Translations under genes and position numbers: made by a program
Notes under the pieces: generated by a model
The model's database searches: none
What the model saw: the letters and a program-made list of their open reading frames with translations, nothing else
What the model was told of the DNA's origin: nothing
Part shown: in pieces, positions 52,919 through 61,899 of the stretch
Layout: each line of letters opens with the position of its first letter
Numbering within the stretch: the stretch's first letter is position 1
NCBI GenBank assembly: GCA_039621445.1
Contig: CP154954.1
Span: 39,880,399-39,944,398, forward strand
Length of the DNA stretch: 64,000 nucleotides
From: Euglena gracilis
Taxonomy: Eukaryota; Euglenida; Euglenophyceae; Euglenales
Direction of reading: 5' to 3'

Positions 52919-54537
52919 GAAGCAAGCAAGTGGCTGCTGGCGCAGCCGAAGCAAGCAAATGGCCGCCGGCGTGGCCGAAGCAAGCAAATGGCCGCCGGCG
53001 TGGCCGAAGCAAGCAAATGGCCGCTGGTGCGGCAAATGGCTGCGAGTGCGGCCGAAGCAAGCAAATGGCCGCCGGCGTGGCCGAAGCAAGCAAATGGCCG
53101 CCGGCGTGGCCGAAGCAAGCAAATGGCCGCCGGTGTGGTCGAAGCAAGCAAATGGCCGCCGGCGTGGCCGAAGCAAGCAAATGGCCGCCGGCGTGGTCGA
53201 AGCAAGCAAATGGCCGCTGGTGCAGCCGAAGCAAGCAAATGGCCGCCGGCGTGGCCGAAGCAAGCAAATGGCCGCCGGCGTGGTCGAAGCAAGCAAATGG
53301 CCGCCGGCGTGGTCGAAGCAAGCAAATGGCTGCCGGCGTGGCCGAAGCAAGCAAATGGCCGCCGGCGTGGCCGAAGCAAGCAAATGGCCGCCGGCGTGGC
53401 CGAAGCAAGCAAATGGCCGCCGGCGTGGCCGAAGCAAGCAAATGGCCGCCGGCGTGGCCGAAGCAAGCAAATGGCCGCCGGCGTGGTCGAAGCAAGCAAA
53501 TGGCCGCCGGCGTGGTCGAAGCAAGCAAATGGCCGCCGGCGTGGCCGAAGCAAGCAAATGGCCGCCGGCGTGGTCGAAGCAAGCAAATGGCCGCCGGCGT
53601 GGTCGAAGCAAGCAAATGGCCGCCGGCGTGGTCGAAGCAAGCAAATGGCTGCCGGCGTGGCCGAAGCAAGCAAATGGCCGCCGGCGTGGCCGAAGCAAGC
53701 AAATGGCCGCCGGCGTGGTCGAAGCAAGCAAATGGCCGCCGGCGTGGTCGAAGCAAGCAAATGGCTGCCGGCGTGGCCGAAGCAAGCAAATGGCCGCCGG
53801 CGTGGCCGAAGCAAGCAAATGGCCGCCGGCGTGGTCGAAGCAAGCAAATGGCCGCCGGCGTGGTCGAAGCAAGCAAATGGCCGCCGGCGTGGCCGAAGCA
53901 AGCAAATGGCCGCCGGCGTGGTCGAAGCAAGCAAATGGCCGCCGGCGTGGTCGAAGCAAGCAAATGGCCGCCGGCGTGGCCGAAGCAAGCAAATGGCCGC
54001 CGGCGTGGTCGAAGCAAGCAAATGGCCGCTGGTGCAGCCGAAGCAAGCAAATGGCCGCCGGCGTGGTCGAAGCAAGCAAATGGCCGCCGGCGTGGCCAAA
54101 GCAAGCAAATGGCCGCCGGCGTGGCCGAAGCAAGCAAATGGCCGCCGGCGTGGTCGAAGCAAGCAAATGGCTGGCGGCGTGGCCGAAGCAAGCAAATGGC
54201 CGCCGGCGTGGTCGAAGCAAGCAAATGGCCGCCGGCGTGGCCGAAGCAAGCAAATGGCTGCCGGCGTGGCCGAAGCAAGCAAATGGCCGCCGGCGTGGTC
54301 GAAGCAAGCAAATGGCCGCTGGTGCAGCCGAAGCAAGCAAATGGCCGCTGGTGTGGTCGAAGCAAGCAAATGGCTGGCGGCGTGGCCGAAGCAAGCAAAT
54401 GGCCGCTGGCGTGGCCGAAGCAAGCAAATGGCCGCCGGTGTGGCCGAAGCAAGCAAATGGCCGCTGGCGTGGCCGAAGCAAGCAAGTGGCCGCTGGTGCG
54501 GCAAATGGCTGGCGGCGCGGTCGAAGCAAGCAAATTG
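52919..54537. repeat. 29-bp minisatellite, about 56 copies
   Basis: The unit is GAAGCAAGCAAATGGCCGCC followed by GGCGTGGCC or GGCGTGGTC. Because 29 is not a multiple of three and the unit has no stop in any frame, all six frames are open for more than 500 codons. The main variants are GGCGTGG(C/T)C and GCTGGTGCAGCC. Two shortened units (GCGGCAAATGGCTGCGAGTG) lie near 53030 and 54585. Degenerate units extend to about 54650. Confidence 0.92.
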
Positions 54538-55022
54538 CAGGCTGCTAGCGTGGTCTAAACAAGCAAATGGGTGCTTGTGCGGCAAATGGCTGCGAGTGCG
54601 ACCGAAGCGAACAAATGGCTGGCGGCGCGGCCAAGCGAGCAAGCAGGTGGTCAAAGCGCAGCAGCCACAAGCCACGCAACCAAAGCAATTGCTGTCCTCG
54701 GTGAGCAGGTTCAAACGGGTGGTGAACAAATTTCAGGGCAGGTTACAAGTGTCTGGCCGGCAGTTGCATTATTGTGCTACGGACCCGTCCCATCCTGATA
54801 ACCCTGCTGATGTTTGGTGGTGGTCAGTGTTGGGCCACAACTGGCAGCACCCACCGGTCGTGTGGTGGTTTGTGTGTTGCCTGCTTTTTGTTGTTTTTTC
54901 TTTCGGAGCAACCGATTCCCCCCTGAAGGCAAGTCAGGTTTGCCGGACGTCATTTACCCCATTTTGTTGGGGTTTTTGTGCGGTGTTGTGTTCCGTGGGA
55001 CACATCCATCGGGGGTCGCGAG

Positions 55023-55160
55023 GCGGCAGTGGCGCCACCGCCGGCCGCCGCAGCGGCCGAAGCGGGCCCCGGCCGCAGGGCCCCGACCCCGCAGCTCGGG
55101 GCCGCCGCGCAGCGGGCGAAGGAGCCCGCCGTGCTGCTGCGGTGCCCCCCAGACGCCTGA
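55023..55160 (+). CDS. Exon, duplicated locus copy 1: Ala/Pro-rich C-terminal segment
   Basis: The frame reads AAVAPPPAAAAEAGPGRRAP then TPQLGAAAQRAKEPAVLLRC and PPDA before TGA, with G/C-rich third positions. The counterpart is the exon at 63127. Immediately after the stop, GAAGGTGTGGCACTGCCCC matches GAAGGTGTGGCACTGCTGTT at 63951. So the stop may be a frameshift effect, or a donor may precede it. Confidence 0.45.
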   Translation, partial: AAVAPPPAAAAAEAGPGRRAPTPQLGAAAQRAKEPAVLLRCPPDA

Positions 55161-55179
55161 AGACCTGAAGGTGTGGCAC

Positions 55180-55540
55180 TGCCCCGAAACTCGATGCCGT
55201 TCTTGCATCCATCCAACCCCAGGGTGCCAAGTGATTGTTTGGTTTTGCACAGTGGCAGTCATCCCCAACCCCCCCCTCAGGGTGAAGGGGGGGGTCCGGA
55301 AACCCCTCTCAAAATTACCAGAAAATTTTCTTCCCCGGCGATTTGCATCGAGAGATGTATGTCGTTATCGTCTTTTTGGGGGGGGGTTTCTGGGTCAAAA
55401 AAAATCTATTTTTGGGCATATTTTGTCAGTTTTTTTTTAAGTATTTTTTTGCAATTTCAAAGTCACAAAATTGATTTTTTTTGATCCTCGGCTCGACCAC
55501 TGGTTTACCCTAGCTCCAGCCCAGGACTCCTTTTTCCTGT
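55180..55540. other. Intron-like DNA
   Basis: C-run plus G-run at 55267-55295, T-rich tract at 55385-55475, then a pyrimidine-rich run TTTTTCCTGTTTCTCTCAG leading to the acceptor at 55549. No element ends recognised. Confidence 0.4.
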
Positions 55541-55549
55541 TTCTCTCAG

Positions 55550-55660
55550 GCATTTGTCAACAATGTGGAAGCAATCGTGTCCTTCAACAGATCCTGGAGG
55601 CCCTGGTCTTCATCCATTCTCCCAAGTCACAGGCACACCCCCCCTTCGGCTGCGTGGTTT
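55550..55660 (+). CDS. Exon-like: CxxC segment with amphipathic helix
   Basis: A strong acceptor (CCTGTTTCTCTCAG) is followed in phase 1 by ICQQCGSNRVLQQILEALVF then IHSPKSQAH. CQQC is a zinc-ribbon-type half-site and LQQILEALVFIH a plausible helix. The +2 frame AFVNNVEAIVSF is also open. The donor is not clear. Confidence 0.35.
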
Positions 55661-55944
55661 TTTTTTTCTGCCCAGGTCTCTCACCATTTTGGGAGTTACA
55701 GCTGATATATCCGCCGGAGACGCTGCAACGCCGTGAATAATTAACACCGCTGCACATGATCATTAAACCTGCCCCCCCCCCCAATCTTTTACCCACCTTG
55801 GGCCACAGCAATTGCAGGAACCCCAAAACTGTCACGGCCCGTGGTTTGTTTTTTTGACGTTTTATTGACATACAATCTCAAAGGATTGTCATGTGGAGTC
55901 ACAGCAACGCGGGAAATGTGCAGAGATATTTTCCGAAATTCATG

Positions 55945-56145
55945 CCCCCACGCCCCGATTTACACCGAAAATTGCCAAATTTTGCAAAATTTCGCTATTC
56001 GGGGGTGTTTACCAGCAGCGGTTCTGACGATAAAGGGGTTTCTGGGGGCGGGGAAACCAAGCCGACCTGGTCCCAGGGGGGTGGTCGCACTTTTTGGCGC
56101 ACCCCATTTCCTGGCATTGAGGCAATCAGGCCCCGAAAATGAGAA
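55945..56145 (-). repeat. Family C element: single unit related to the 17-kb satellite
   Basis: Read on the minus strand it carries all landmarks of the satellite unit in order: ATTGCCTCAATGCCAGGAAA, GTGCGACCA, GGGACCAGGTCGGC, GGAAACCCC, ACCAGCAGCGG read as CCGCTGCTGG, and CGAATAGCGAAATTTTG. It is flanked by CACGCCCCGATTTACACC. It is a dispersed relative, and possibly the founder, of the array at 9361-26493. Confidence 0.75.
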
Positions 56146-56151
56146 GTTCGG

Positions 56152-56893
56152 TTAATCAATCTGGGGTTATTCGCCTGGCCCCTGCTTTGGCAGTTAATTG
56201 ATCATCCCTGCCACCCCCTGGGTGGGGCAGCACCTTTTCCCAACCGGTTCCTAATTTGGTGTCAAAACCGACTTTCGAGCGCGGGTATTGCAAGTTTATG
56301 GGAATTTTTTTTCAATACCTTGGGTTCGGTGCATGGTTGTGCTGACCGACCGGGGGGCGGGGGAGGAGGGTGGGTGGTATAGGGTGCCTGCCCCTAGCAG
56401 CACATCCCCCCCGGGGGGTAGGGGAGGGGACCAAGAAAATTTTCATTGAAAATGCCTTTTCCGGGCCCCCGGCGCCTTCGGCGCGGTCGGAGGGGGGTGC
56501 CTGCAGTGGGCAGGCACCCCCCAAAACCCTATCCCCCCCGGGGGGGGTCGGATCGGGTGCTATGGGGTGCCTGCCCCTGGCACTCCCCCCCCCCGTTGGG
56601 TAGGCACCCGACTCAGCACAAGCCTGGTTCGGTGAATTTGGCAACGGACAATGTGGTGTTCCCCCGTGACCCGAACCACCCCCTGTGCATGTGACGCTTC
56701 CTTCCGCACCTTCTGCAGATTCAATTGCAAGATATGACAATACATTGAGATTGAGCAATTACCACGCTTTGGATGGAACCTGACTTTGAAATAATTCCGA
56801 AGATTTGGATGTTGGATGATTATGAAGGCGATGTCTCTCAAAATGACAGTATCAAAAGTGTACTTGATTCAGCAAGGGAAAGCACGAGGTTTG
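56152..56893. repeat. Segmental duplicate, copy 1 (holds a family G insertion)
   Basis: Outside the inserted element it matches 58441-58905 nearly base for base: GGTTCCTAATTTGGTGTC, CGACTTTCGAGCGCGGGTAT, GTGGTGTTCCCCCGTGACCC, GCATGTGACGCTTCCTTCCG, GATTCAGCAAGGGAAAGCAC. The 3' part may be coding: the frame GDVSQNDSIKSVLDSARES ends at GAG then GTTTGT, and the other copy has the same frame with a 9-bp in-frame difference. Confidence 0.85.
56332..56626 (+). mobile_element. Family G element with 8-bp duplication and a matching empty site
   Basis: CATGGTTGTGCTGACCG at the left, CGACTCAGCACAAGCCTG at the right. The duplication GTTCGGTG is at 56324-56331 and 56627-56634. The paralogous segment at 58621 has TTGGGTTTGGTGAATTTGG with no insertion, which defines the empty site exactly. 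The hairpin is CCGGCGCCTTCGGCGCGG. Confidence 0.95.
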
Positions 56894-57139
56894 TCGAAAA
56901 TTGAAAACAGCAGCCAATTTTGTTTGTAACGGGTTCTTTGAACCCCGTTTTATTATGGGGTTTATTTTTTTTTGCCAATCGACGGGAACCAAAATCTTGT
57001 GAAATGTGACACAAAGCTGTTGAAACGGCCCTCAGTGGGGACAATTGAAAAAGGTGTTAGGTGATGCAAAATGAAAACGGCAAATAGGTGAACTGGATGA
57101 CATACTGGATCATTTTTGAAGTGAGATTGAGGCAAGCGT

Positions 57140-57260
57140 TCCAGGAAAAGCCGCCCGAAATTTGCACCGAAAAATTGCCACAATTTCGCCATTCGGGGGG
57201 TGTTGAGCAGGAGTTGTTCCAGTGATAATCGGGTTTCTGGGCCCAGGAACCCAGCTGACC
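57140..57260. repeat. Truncated family C element
   Basis: GCCGCCCGAAATTTGCACCG, AAAAATTGCCACAATTTCGCC, GGGGGGTGTTGAGCAG and CCCAGCTGACCTGGTG match the family C landmarks. It runs into GGCACTTGTCTGTTAGTCGA, which is found inverted at 58018-58065. Confidence 0.65.
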
Positions 57261-57380
57261 TGGTGGCACTTGTCTGTTAGTCGATTCACGGCAGTGCATC
57301 AAGTCTGTTAGTCGATCCTCACCAATTACGGTTAGGAATCCGCCAATGATGACGTGCCCACTGTGGTGGGGTTGACATAC

Positions 57381-57907
57381 CCACAGGGTTAGGGTTAGGG
57401 ATTGGGTTAGGGTTGGGTTGGGATTATGGTTTAGGGATACGGTTTAGATAGGGTTAGGGATAGGGTCAGGGATAGGGTTAGGGTTAGGGATAGTGACCAG
57501 GGATTTTTTTTAAGTTTTGACCCCCGGGGGGGGAGAGGGGGTAGGGTGGGTGGGTGGGTCCGCCGGACCCACTCCCCCCCCCCCCCGGGGGGGTCCCCCC
57601 CGGAGGTGGGTGGGATATACTTTTCGGCGCCGCAGGCGCCGAAAAAATTCTATTTTTAGCACTTTTCGCGATTTTCCGGCCATTTTTTGTGGGTCCCCCG
57701 GACCCCCCTCCCCCCCCCCCGGGGGGGGAGCCCCCCCAGGGGGGCGGGTGGGTGGGGGGGGACCCCCCCTCCCCCCCCGGTCTTAAAAAAACCCCTGATA
57801 GTGACAGAGTTAGAGTTAGAGTTAGGTAAACGGTTAGGGATAGAGTCAGGGATAAGGTTAGGGATGGTTTGGTTTAGGGATAGGGTTAGGGATAAGGTTG
57901 GGGTTGG
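57381..57907. repeat. Interstitial TTAGGG-like tract split by a family E element
   Basis: 57381-57497 and 57798-57907 consist of GGTTAGGG, GGGATAGGG, GGTTTAGGG and GGGATAAGG variants. The tract is degenerate and lies inside the window, so it is not a chromosome end as seen here. It may mark an old terminal or fusion point, or be telomeric DNA captured during break repair. It lies between inverted copies of GTCTGTTAGTCGA. Confidence 0.8.
57498..57797 (+). mobile_element. Family E element inserted in the TTAGGG-like tract
   Basis: It starts CAGGGATTTTTTTTAAG and ends CTTAAAAAAACCCCTG. The duplication ATAGTGAC is at 57490-57497 and 57798-57805. It is almost identical to the copy at 36876, including the hairpin TCGGCGCCGCAGGCGCCGA. 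Confidence 0.93.
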
Positions 57908-58061
57908 TGCTCGCAGCTCCACAAACTCTCTTGACCCTGTGCCGACACCAGCCGTATCTTCTGACCCTGTTTTGTGTTTCCCTATCCATCAGTGACCCAA
58001 AGTCGGCCAAAAATAGGTGTGGATCGACCTGCTTTGCCGTGGATCGACTAACAGACAAGTA

Positions 58062-58433
58062 CCAACCTGGTCCGGGAGGATGGTCGCACTTGTCAGCAAC
58101 CCCCTTTTCTGGCCATTGACGCAATCTGGCCCTGAAAATCACGCCCCCACGCCCCGATTAAGACCCCAAAATTGCCAAATTCCTGCATTCGGGGGGTTGA
58201 GCAGTTGTATTCCCCCCCCGAATGGCAGAATTTTGACAATTTTTGGGCGTTAGTCGGGGCGTGGTGTGTGCCAAAATGTGCCACCTGCCCCCGGGCAGGT
58301 TAGGGCTTAGCTGGGTTCCCCACCCCCCAAAAACCCCATTAATACCAGAACCCCTGCTGCTCCCGGGGACAGGTGGCACTTTCTGGCAACCCCCCAATCC
58401 TTGGGATTGTGGCAACCTTGCCCCAAAAATGAG
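58062..58433. repeat. Family C element, full palindromic form
   Basis: Two family C halves meet head to head around GGGGGGTTGAGCAG...TTCCCCCCCCGAATGGC near 58192-58225. The left half matches the satellite unit inverted (GACGCAATCTGGCCCTG), the right half direct (GTGCCAAAATGTGCCACC, GCTGGGTTCCCCACCCCCC). This suggests that the satellite unit is one arm of a palindromic element. Confidence 0.7.
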
Positions 58434-58440
58434 ATGTCTG

Positions 58441-58905
58441 GTAAATCAATCTGGGACCCCCAGTTAATCGCGGTTATTCGCTTGGTCCCTGCTTTGGCGG
58501 GAAATTGATCATTCCTGCCACCCCCTTGGTGGAGCAGCACCTCTTTCCCAGCCGGTTCCTAATTTGGTTTCAAAACCAACTTTCGAGAGCGGGTATTCCG
58601 AATTTATGGGAAAATATTTTGGGTTTGGTGAATTTGGCAATGGAAAATGTGGTGTTCCCCCGTGACCCAAACCATCCCCTGTGCATGTGACGCTTCCTTC
58701 CGCACCTTCTGCAGATTCAATTGCAAGATATGACAATGCATTGACATTGAGCAATTACCACGCTTTGGATGGAACCTGACTTTGAAACGATTTGGAAGAT
58801 GATAACGAAGATTTGGATGATGATTGTTGTGAAGGTGATGTCTCTCAGGAGGTCAAAAGTGACAGTATCAAAAGTGTATTTGATTCAGCAAGGGAAAGCA
58901 CGAGG
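58441..58905. repeat. Segmental duplicate, copy 2 (empty site of the family G insertion)
   Basis: See 56152-56893. Here TTTTGGGTTTGGTGAATTTG is uninterrupted. The terminal frame reads EDDNEDLDDDCCEGDVSQEV then KSDSIKSVFDSARESTR up to a GTCAAC donor. It is a very acidic exon-like segment whose counterpart keeps the frame over its last 25 codons. Confidence 0.85.
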
Positions 58906-58911
58906 TCAACG

Positions 58912-59760
58912 GTTGAAAATTGTCAAAATTTTGCAATTCGGGGGGTTGAGCAGCTGTATCCTCCCCCGAAATTTTGACAATTTTTGGGTGTTAACCGGGG
59001 CACGGGGTGTGCCAAAACGTGCCTCCAACCCCCGGGACCAGATCAGCTGGGCCCCCCACCCCCCAAAACCCCCATGAATATCAGCACCACTGCTGCTCAA
59101 CGCCCCCCAAATAGCAAAATTTTCACAATTTTTGGGTGCTAATAGGGGGGCGGCGTGGGGGCGTGATTTTCGGGGCCAGATTGGCTCAATGCCAGGAAAT
59201 GGGGTGCGCCAAAACGTCCCACCGGCCCCCGGGACCAGGTCAGCTGGGTTCCCCACCCCCCAAAACCCCCATGAATATCAGCACCACTGCTGCTCAACAC
59301 CCCCAATAGCAAAATTTTCACAATTTTTGGGTGCTAACAGGGGGGGGGGGGCGTGGGGGTACCACCCCACATTCACAAAATTTTGCTTTTTTTGTGTAAT
59401 TTGGGACCATCTGTGCGACCGCCACCCCCCCCAAACAGCAGGGTCAAAACGACAGGGTTTGGTTCGTGAAGGAACAGTGTTAGAGTTACTGTCAGGGACC
59501 CAGTCCGGGGGCTGGTGGCACGTTTTGGCACCCCGCATTTCCTCGCATTCAATCTGGCTTTGAAAAGCACGCCCCCCGCACAAAATTTTGCAATTTGGGG
59601 GGTTGAGCAGCTGTGTCCCCCCCAAATTTGACAATTTTTTGAATCAATCGGGGCATGGTGTGTGCCAAAACGTGTCACCCGCCCCCGGGACCAGGTCAGC
59701 TGGGCTCCCCACCCCCCAAAACCCCCATGAATATCAGAACCACTGCTGCTCAACCCCCAT
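58912..59760. repeat. Short tandem run of family C units
   Basis: Direct units start CAAAATTTT(C/G)ACAATTTTTG at about 58965, 59117 and 59314, and again after a gap near 59628. They share GGCTCAATGCCAGGAAATGG, CCCCCGGGACCAGGTCAGC, AACCCCCATGAATATCAG and ACCACTGCTGCTCAAC with the satellite unit. Unit length is about 200 bp, so it looks like a small parallel to the 17-kb array. Confidence 0.75.
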
Positions 59761-59764
59761 CGTC

Positions 59765-60400
59765 ATTATCATCACACTCACAATGGTTTTATAAAAATAA
59801 ATTTGCAATAATGCATGTTGGGCCAGCCCTCATTTGGCGAGGGCTGCAATCCCCACAACACCCACAAGTCGCCTAGCGGTTTGTTAGTTGTTTTTATTTT
59901 CTTTGGTCTTGGTTGTTTTCCCCCCCCCAAATGCAACCCCCCAAACTTCCCCCCCCCCCCCCCCGTCCACGAAAGCTTTTTGTTGAACCCCGGTGGAAAC
60001 AATTGATTGAGTGTATCCACATGAAATGAGGACAATTACCTCTTTTATCATTTTTTTTTTAATTGCACCAAAAGCTGCCCCCAGACCAGCACACAGCAAA
60101 GCAAAACCTGCAGGGTTTGAATGGAACTCCACTCCCTGAATTTTATGGATTTCTTTTAAGACCGGGGGGGGGGTCGACCCCCCCACCACAGCACCATTGG
60201 TGCCACCCACCAGTGAGGGAATTTTTGACCAAAAAAATCGGTGCCCTTGAGAAGAATGCTCGACAGGGTTGTGTCCAGTACAACAGTACACCCCCAAAAC
60301 AACGACTGGGGGGGGGGTCTGGACCCTTGCTTTTGGTGGGGGGGTTTGGGCTGCAGCCTGAGCATCATAATTGAGGGGTGGGTGATTGCCCCGCATTTTC
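59765..60400. other. Non-coding DNA
   Basis: T-rich with C-runs at 59922 and 59945. G-run/C-run pair at 60165-60185. No element ends recognised. It ends in the pyrimidine-rich acceptor of the exon at 60403. Confidence 0.4.
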
Positions 60401-60402
60401 AG

Positions 60403-60545
60403 GTCGACCTCTCAGCACGCGGGCGGCCACTGCACCCTGCTCCCCCGGCAATACAATATGGTCCGGGACAATGCGCGCGCACGTGCAAACATTCTGGGTT
60501 ACGAGAACATGTGGTCACCATTAAAACAGAAGATCAGAAATTCAG
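60403..60545 (+). CDS. Exon, duplicated locus copy 2: VDLSARGRP module
   Basis: CCGCATTTTCAG acceptor, and AAATTCAG then GTGAAC donor, both good. The 143-bp frame reads VDLSARGRPLHPAPPAIQYG, PGQCARTCKHSGLREHVV and TIKTEDQKF. It pairs with the exon at 51966 (VGLSRRGRPQHPA). CARTC is a CxxxC pair. Function unknown. Confidence 0.55.
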
Positions 60546-60787
60546 GTGAACTGAGTTTTTTTTTTGAATGGTCGTGATTTTCAGGGAAAATTCTGGAAAA
60601 AAATGGAATACATGCAAGTATATTAAGTATAATAAGAATAATGAATACGTCTTTTGTAAATATTAATGGGTTAATCTGACAGGAAATCTTTTCATTGCAT
60701 CCTCCTCTGGCTGGGGACAATTTTGGTTGGCGTTTTGGTGAGGCATCTGCCAGTTTTTTTCCCCCCTTGGTTGCGGGGGTGAGCAGG

Positions 60788-60972
60788 GGATCGACACTCA
60801 GCCCCATCTCCAGTCCACCTCGGAGCCATGATGCTGCTGCTGCTGCCATCGCCAACCGAGCACCCGTTCCCCACCCGCCAACTCAGGGCCCCCTGCTCCC
60901 ACCCGGCAGCTCACCGGCGCTGGGCTTCCCTCTTCCAACCCGTGGACGCTTGTACCACACCCCCAGGAGTGT
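60788..60972 (+). CDS. Exon-like: Ser/Pro/Ala-rich segment
   Basis: After GGGTGAGCAG the frame reads STLSPISSPPRSHDAAAAAI, ANRAPVPHPPTQGPLLPPGS and SPALGFPLPTRGRLYHTP. The low-complexity Pro/Ser content suggests a disordered region. The acceptor lacks a pyrimidine tract. GTGTGC at 60969 could be the donor. Confidence 0.35.
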
Positions 60973-61497
60973 GCACTGAATGTGTGCGATGGACACGTGT
61001 GGGGGCATATGATGGTGGAGTGGAATGGAGCATGCTTTTCCCCCACCTCAACCCAGCGAACCCGGCGTGGTATGAGCAGGGGTCACTGAAGGGATCCGGC
61101 AGGCGGCAGCGAAGGCACGGGTGGTAGGCGCAGGGGCGTGCGCGGGGGCATATGCGAAGCAGCACCTCTGCACACCTCTCGCCGCAAACCGCTCAGGTGT
61201 GCACTGCTGGATTGGCGGGAACACGCACAAAGAGGGGGTGTCGCGCTTGACTTCAGTCAAAAATGGCAGGATGGAAACAAGGAAGGCGGTGGAGCGCATG
61301 GATTCGAAGTTTCCAAAGGCATTATACTTTGCTTTTCATCCTCACCATGCAATTGTTCGATGTAGAGTGCAGCCCATACCGCCCAGTGTTCTTTTCCCAT
61401 TCGGGGGGCAAGGGGTGACTGGTTTTTTCTGAAACTGGATTGCAGTATGGTGTGTTTTCCCTCATTATTTTGCATCATTGCCCCCTGGTACATTCAG

Positions 61498-61597
61498 GTC
61501 CTCTCCACCATGAAGTTCGACTTCGACGTGTCTGCTGCCCATGCCAGCCCAGCACCCACCCCCACCTGCCTGCCCAGTGCCCGATGCTGCCTCAACG
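61498..61597 (+). CDS. Exon-like: MKFDFDVSAAH segment
   Basis: CCCCTGGTACATTCAG precedes the frame VLSTMKFDFDVSAAHASPAP then TPTCLPSARCCL, with C/G-rich third positions. A donor GTTGTG follows ACG at 61598. It lies between two other markers of the duplicated locus; no counterpart was found in copy 1. Confidence 0.4.
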
Positions 61598-61656
61598 GTT
61601 GTGCATGTTGTTCGCAGATCGCAGATGTGCATGTTTTTGGCAAACGCTCGCGCGCG

Positions 61657-61695
61657 CACACACACAGACACATACACACACACACACACACACAA
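61657..61695. repeat. (CA)n microsatellite
   Basis: CACACACAGACACATACACA and a further (CA)n run, preceded by CGCGCGCG. Similar CGCGCGCACG and GTGCGCACACAGACGCACAC words occur at 60474 and 52097, within the paralogous locus. Confidence 0.9.
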
Positions 61696-61899
61696 TGAAG
61701 GTTCAGCGTCCAACGCACGACACATGCAGTCCACCAGGGTTCGCATTTTTTTCCCCAGTTGGGTATGTTGCCAAGGAGCACTGAAGGCAGCGGCAACCAC
61801 AGGAGCGCAGAAGCAGCAGCAACAGGAGCGCAGGAGCAGCAGCGCCTCCGGCCTGTCGTCCCCATCATTTTGGGGTTGGTTTGATTTGGCAGAGGTGTG

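Larger units (their letters stand above)
57268..58065. repeat. Inverted repeat pair flanking the TTAGGG-like tract
   Basis: 57268-57320 (ACTTGTCTGTTAGTCGATTC, CACGGCAGTG, TCTGTTAGTCGATCC) is mirrored at 58018-58065 (GTGGATCGACCTGCTTTGCC, GTGGATCGACTAACAGACAA). Both arms connect to family C sequence on their outer side. Confidence 0.65.

Noticed and set aside
52859-55168. A 769-codon plus-strand frame through the 29-bp minisatellite
   Set aside because: All six frames are open there because the unit has no stops and 29 is not divisible by three. The downstream extension lacks coding bias until the separate exon at 55023.
57381-57907. A real chromosome end
   Set aside because: The TTAGGG-like repeats are degenerate, short and internal, with ordinary sequence on both sides.
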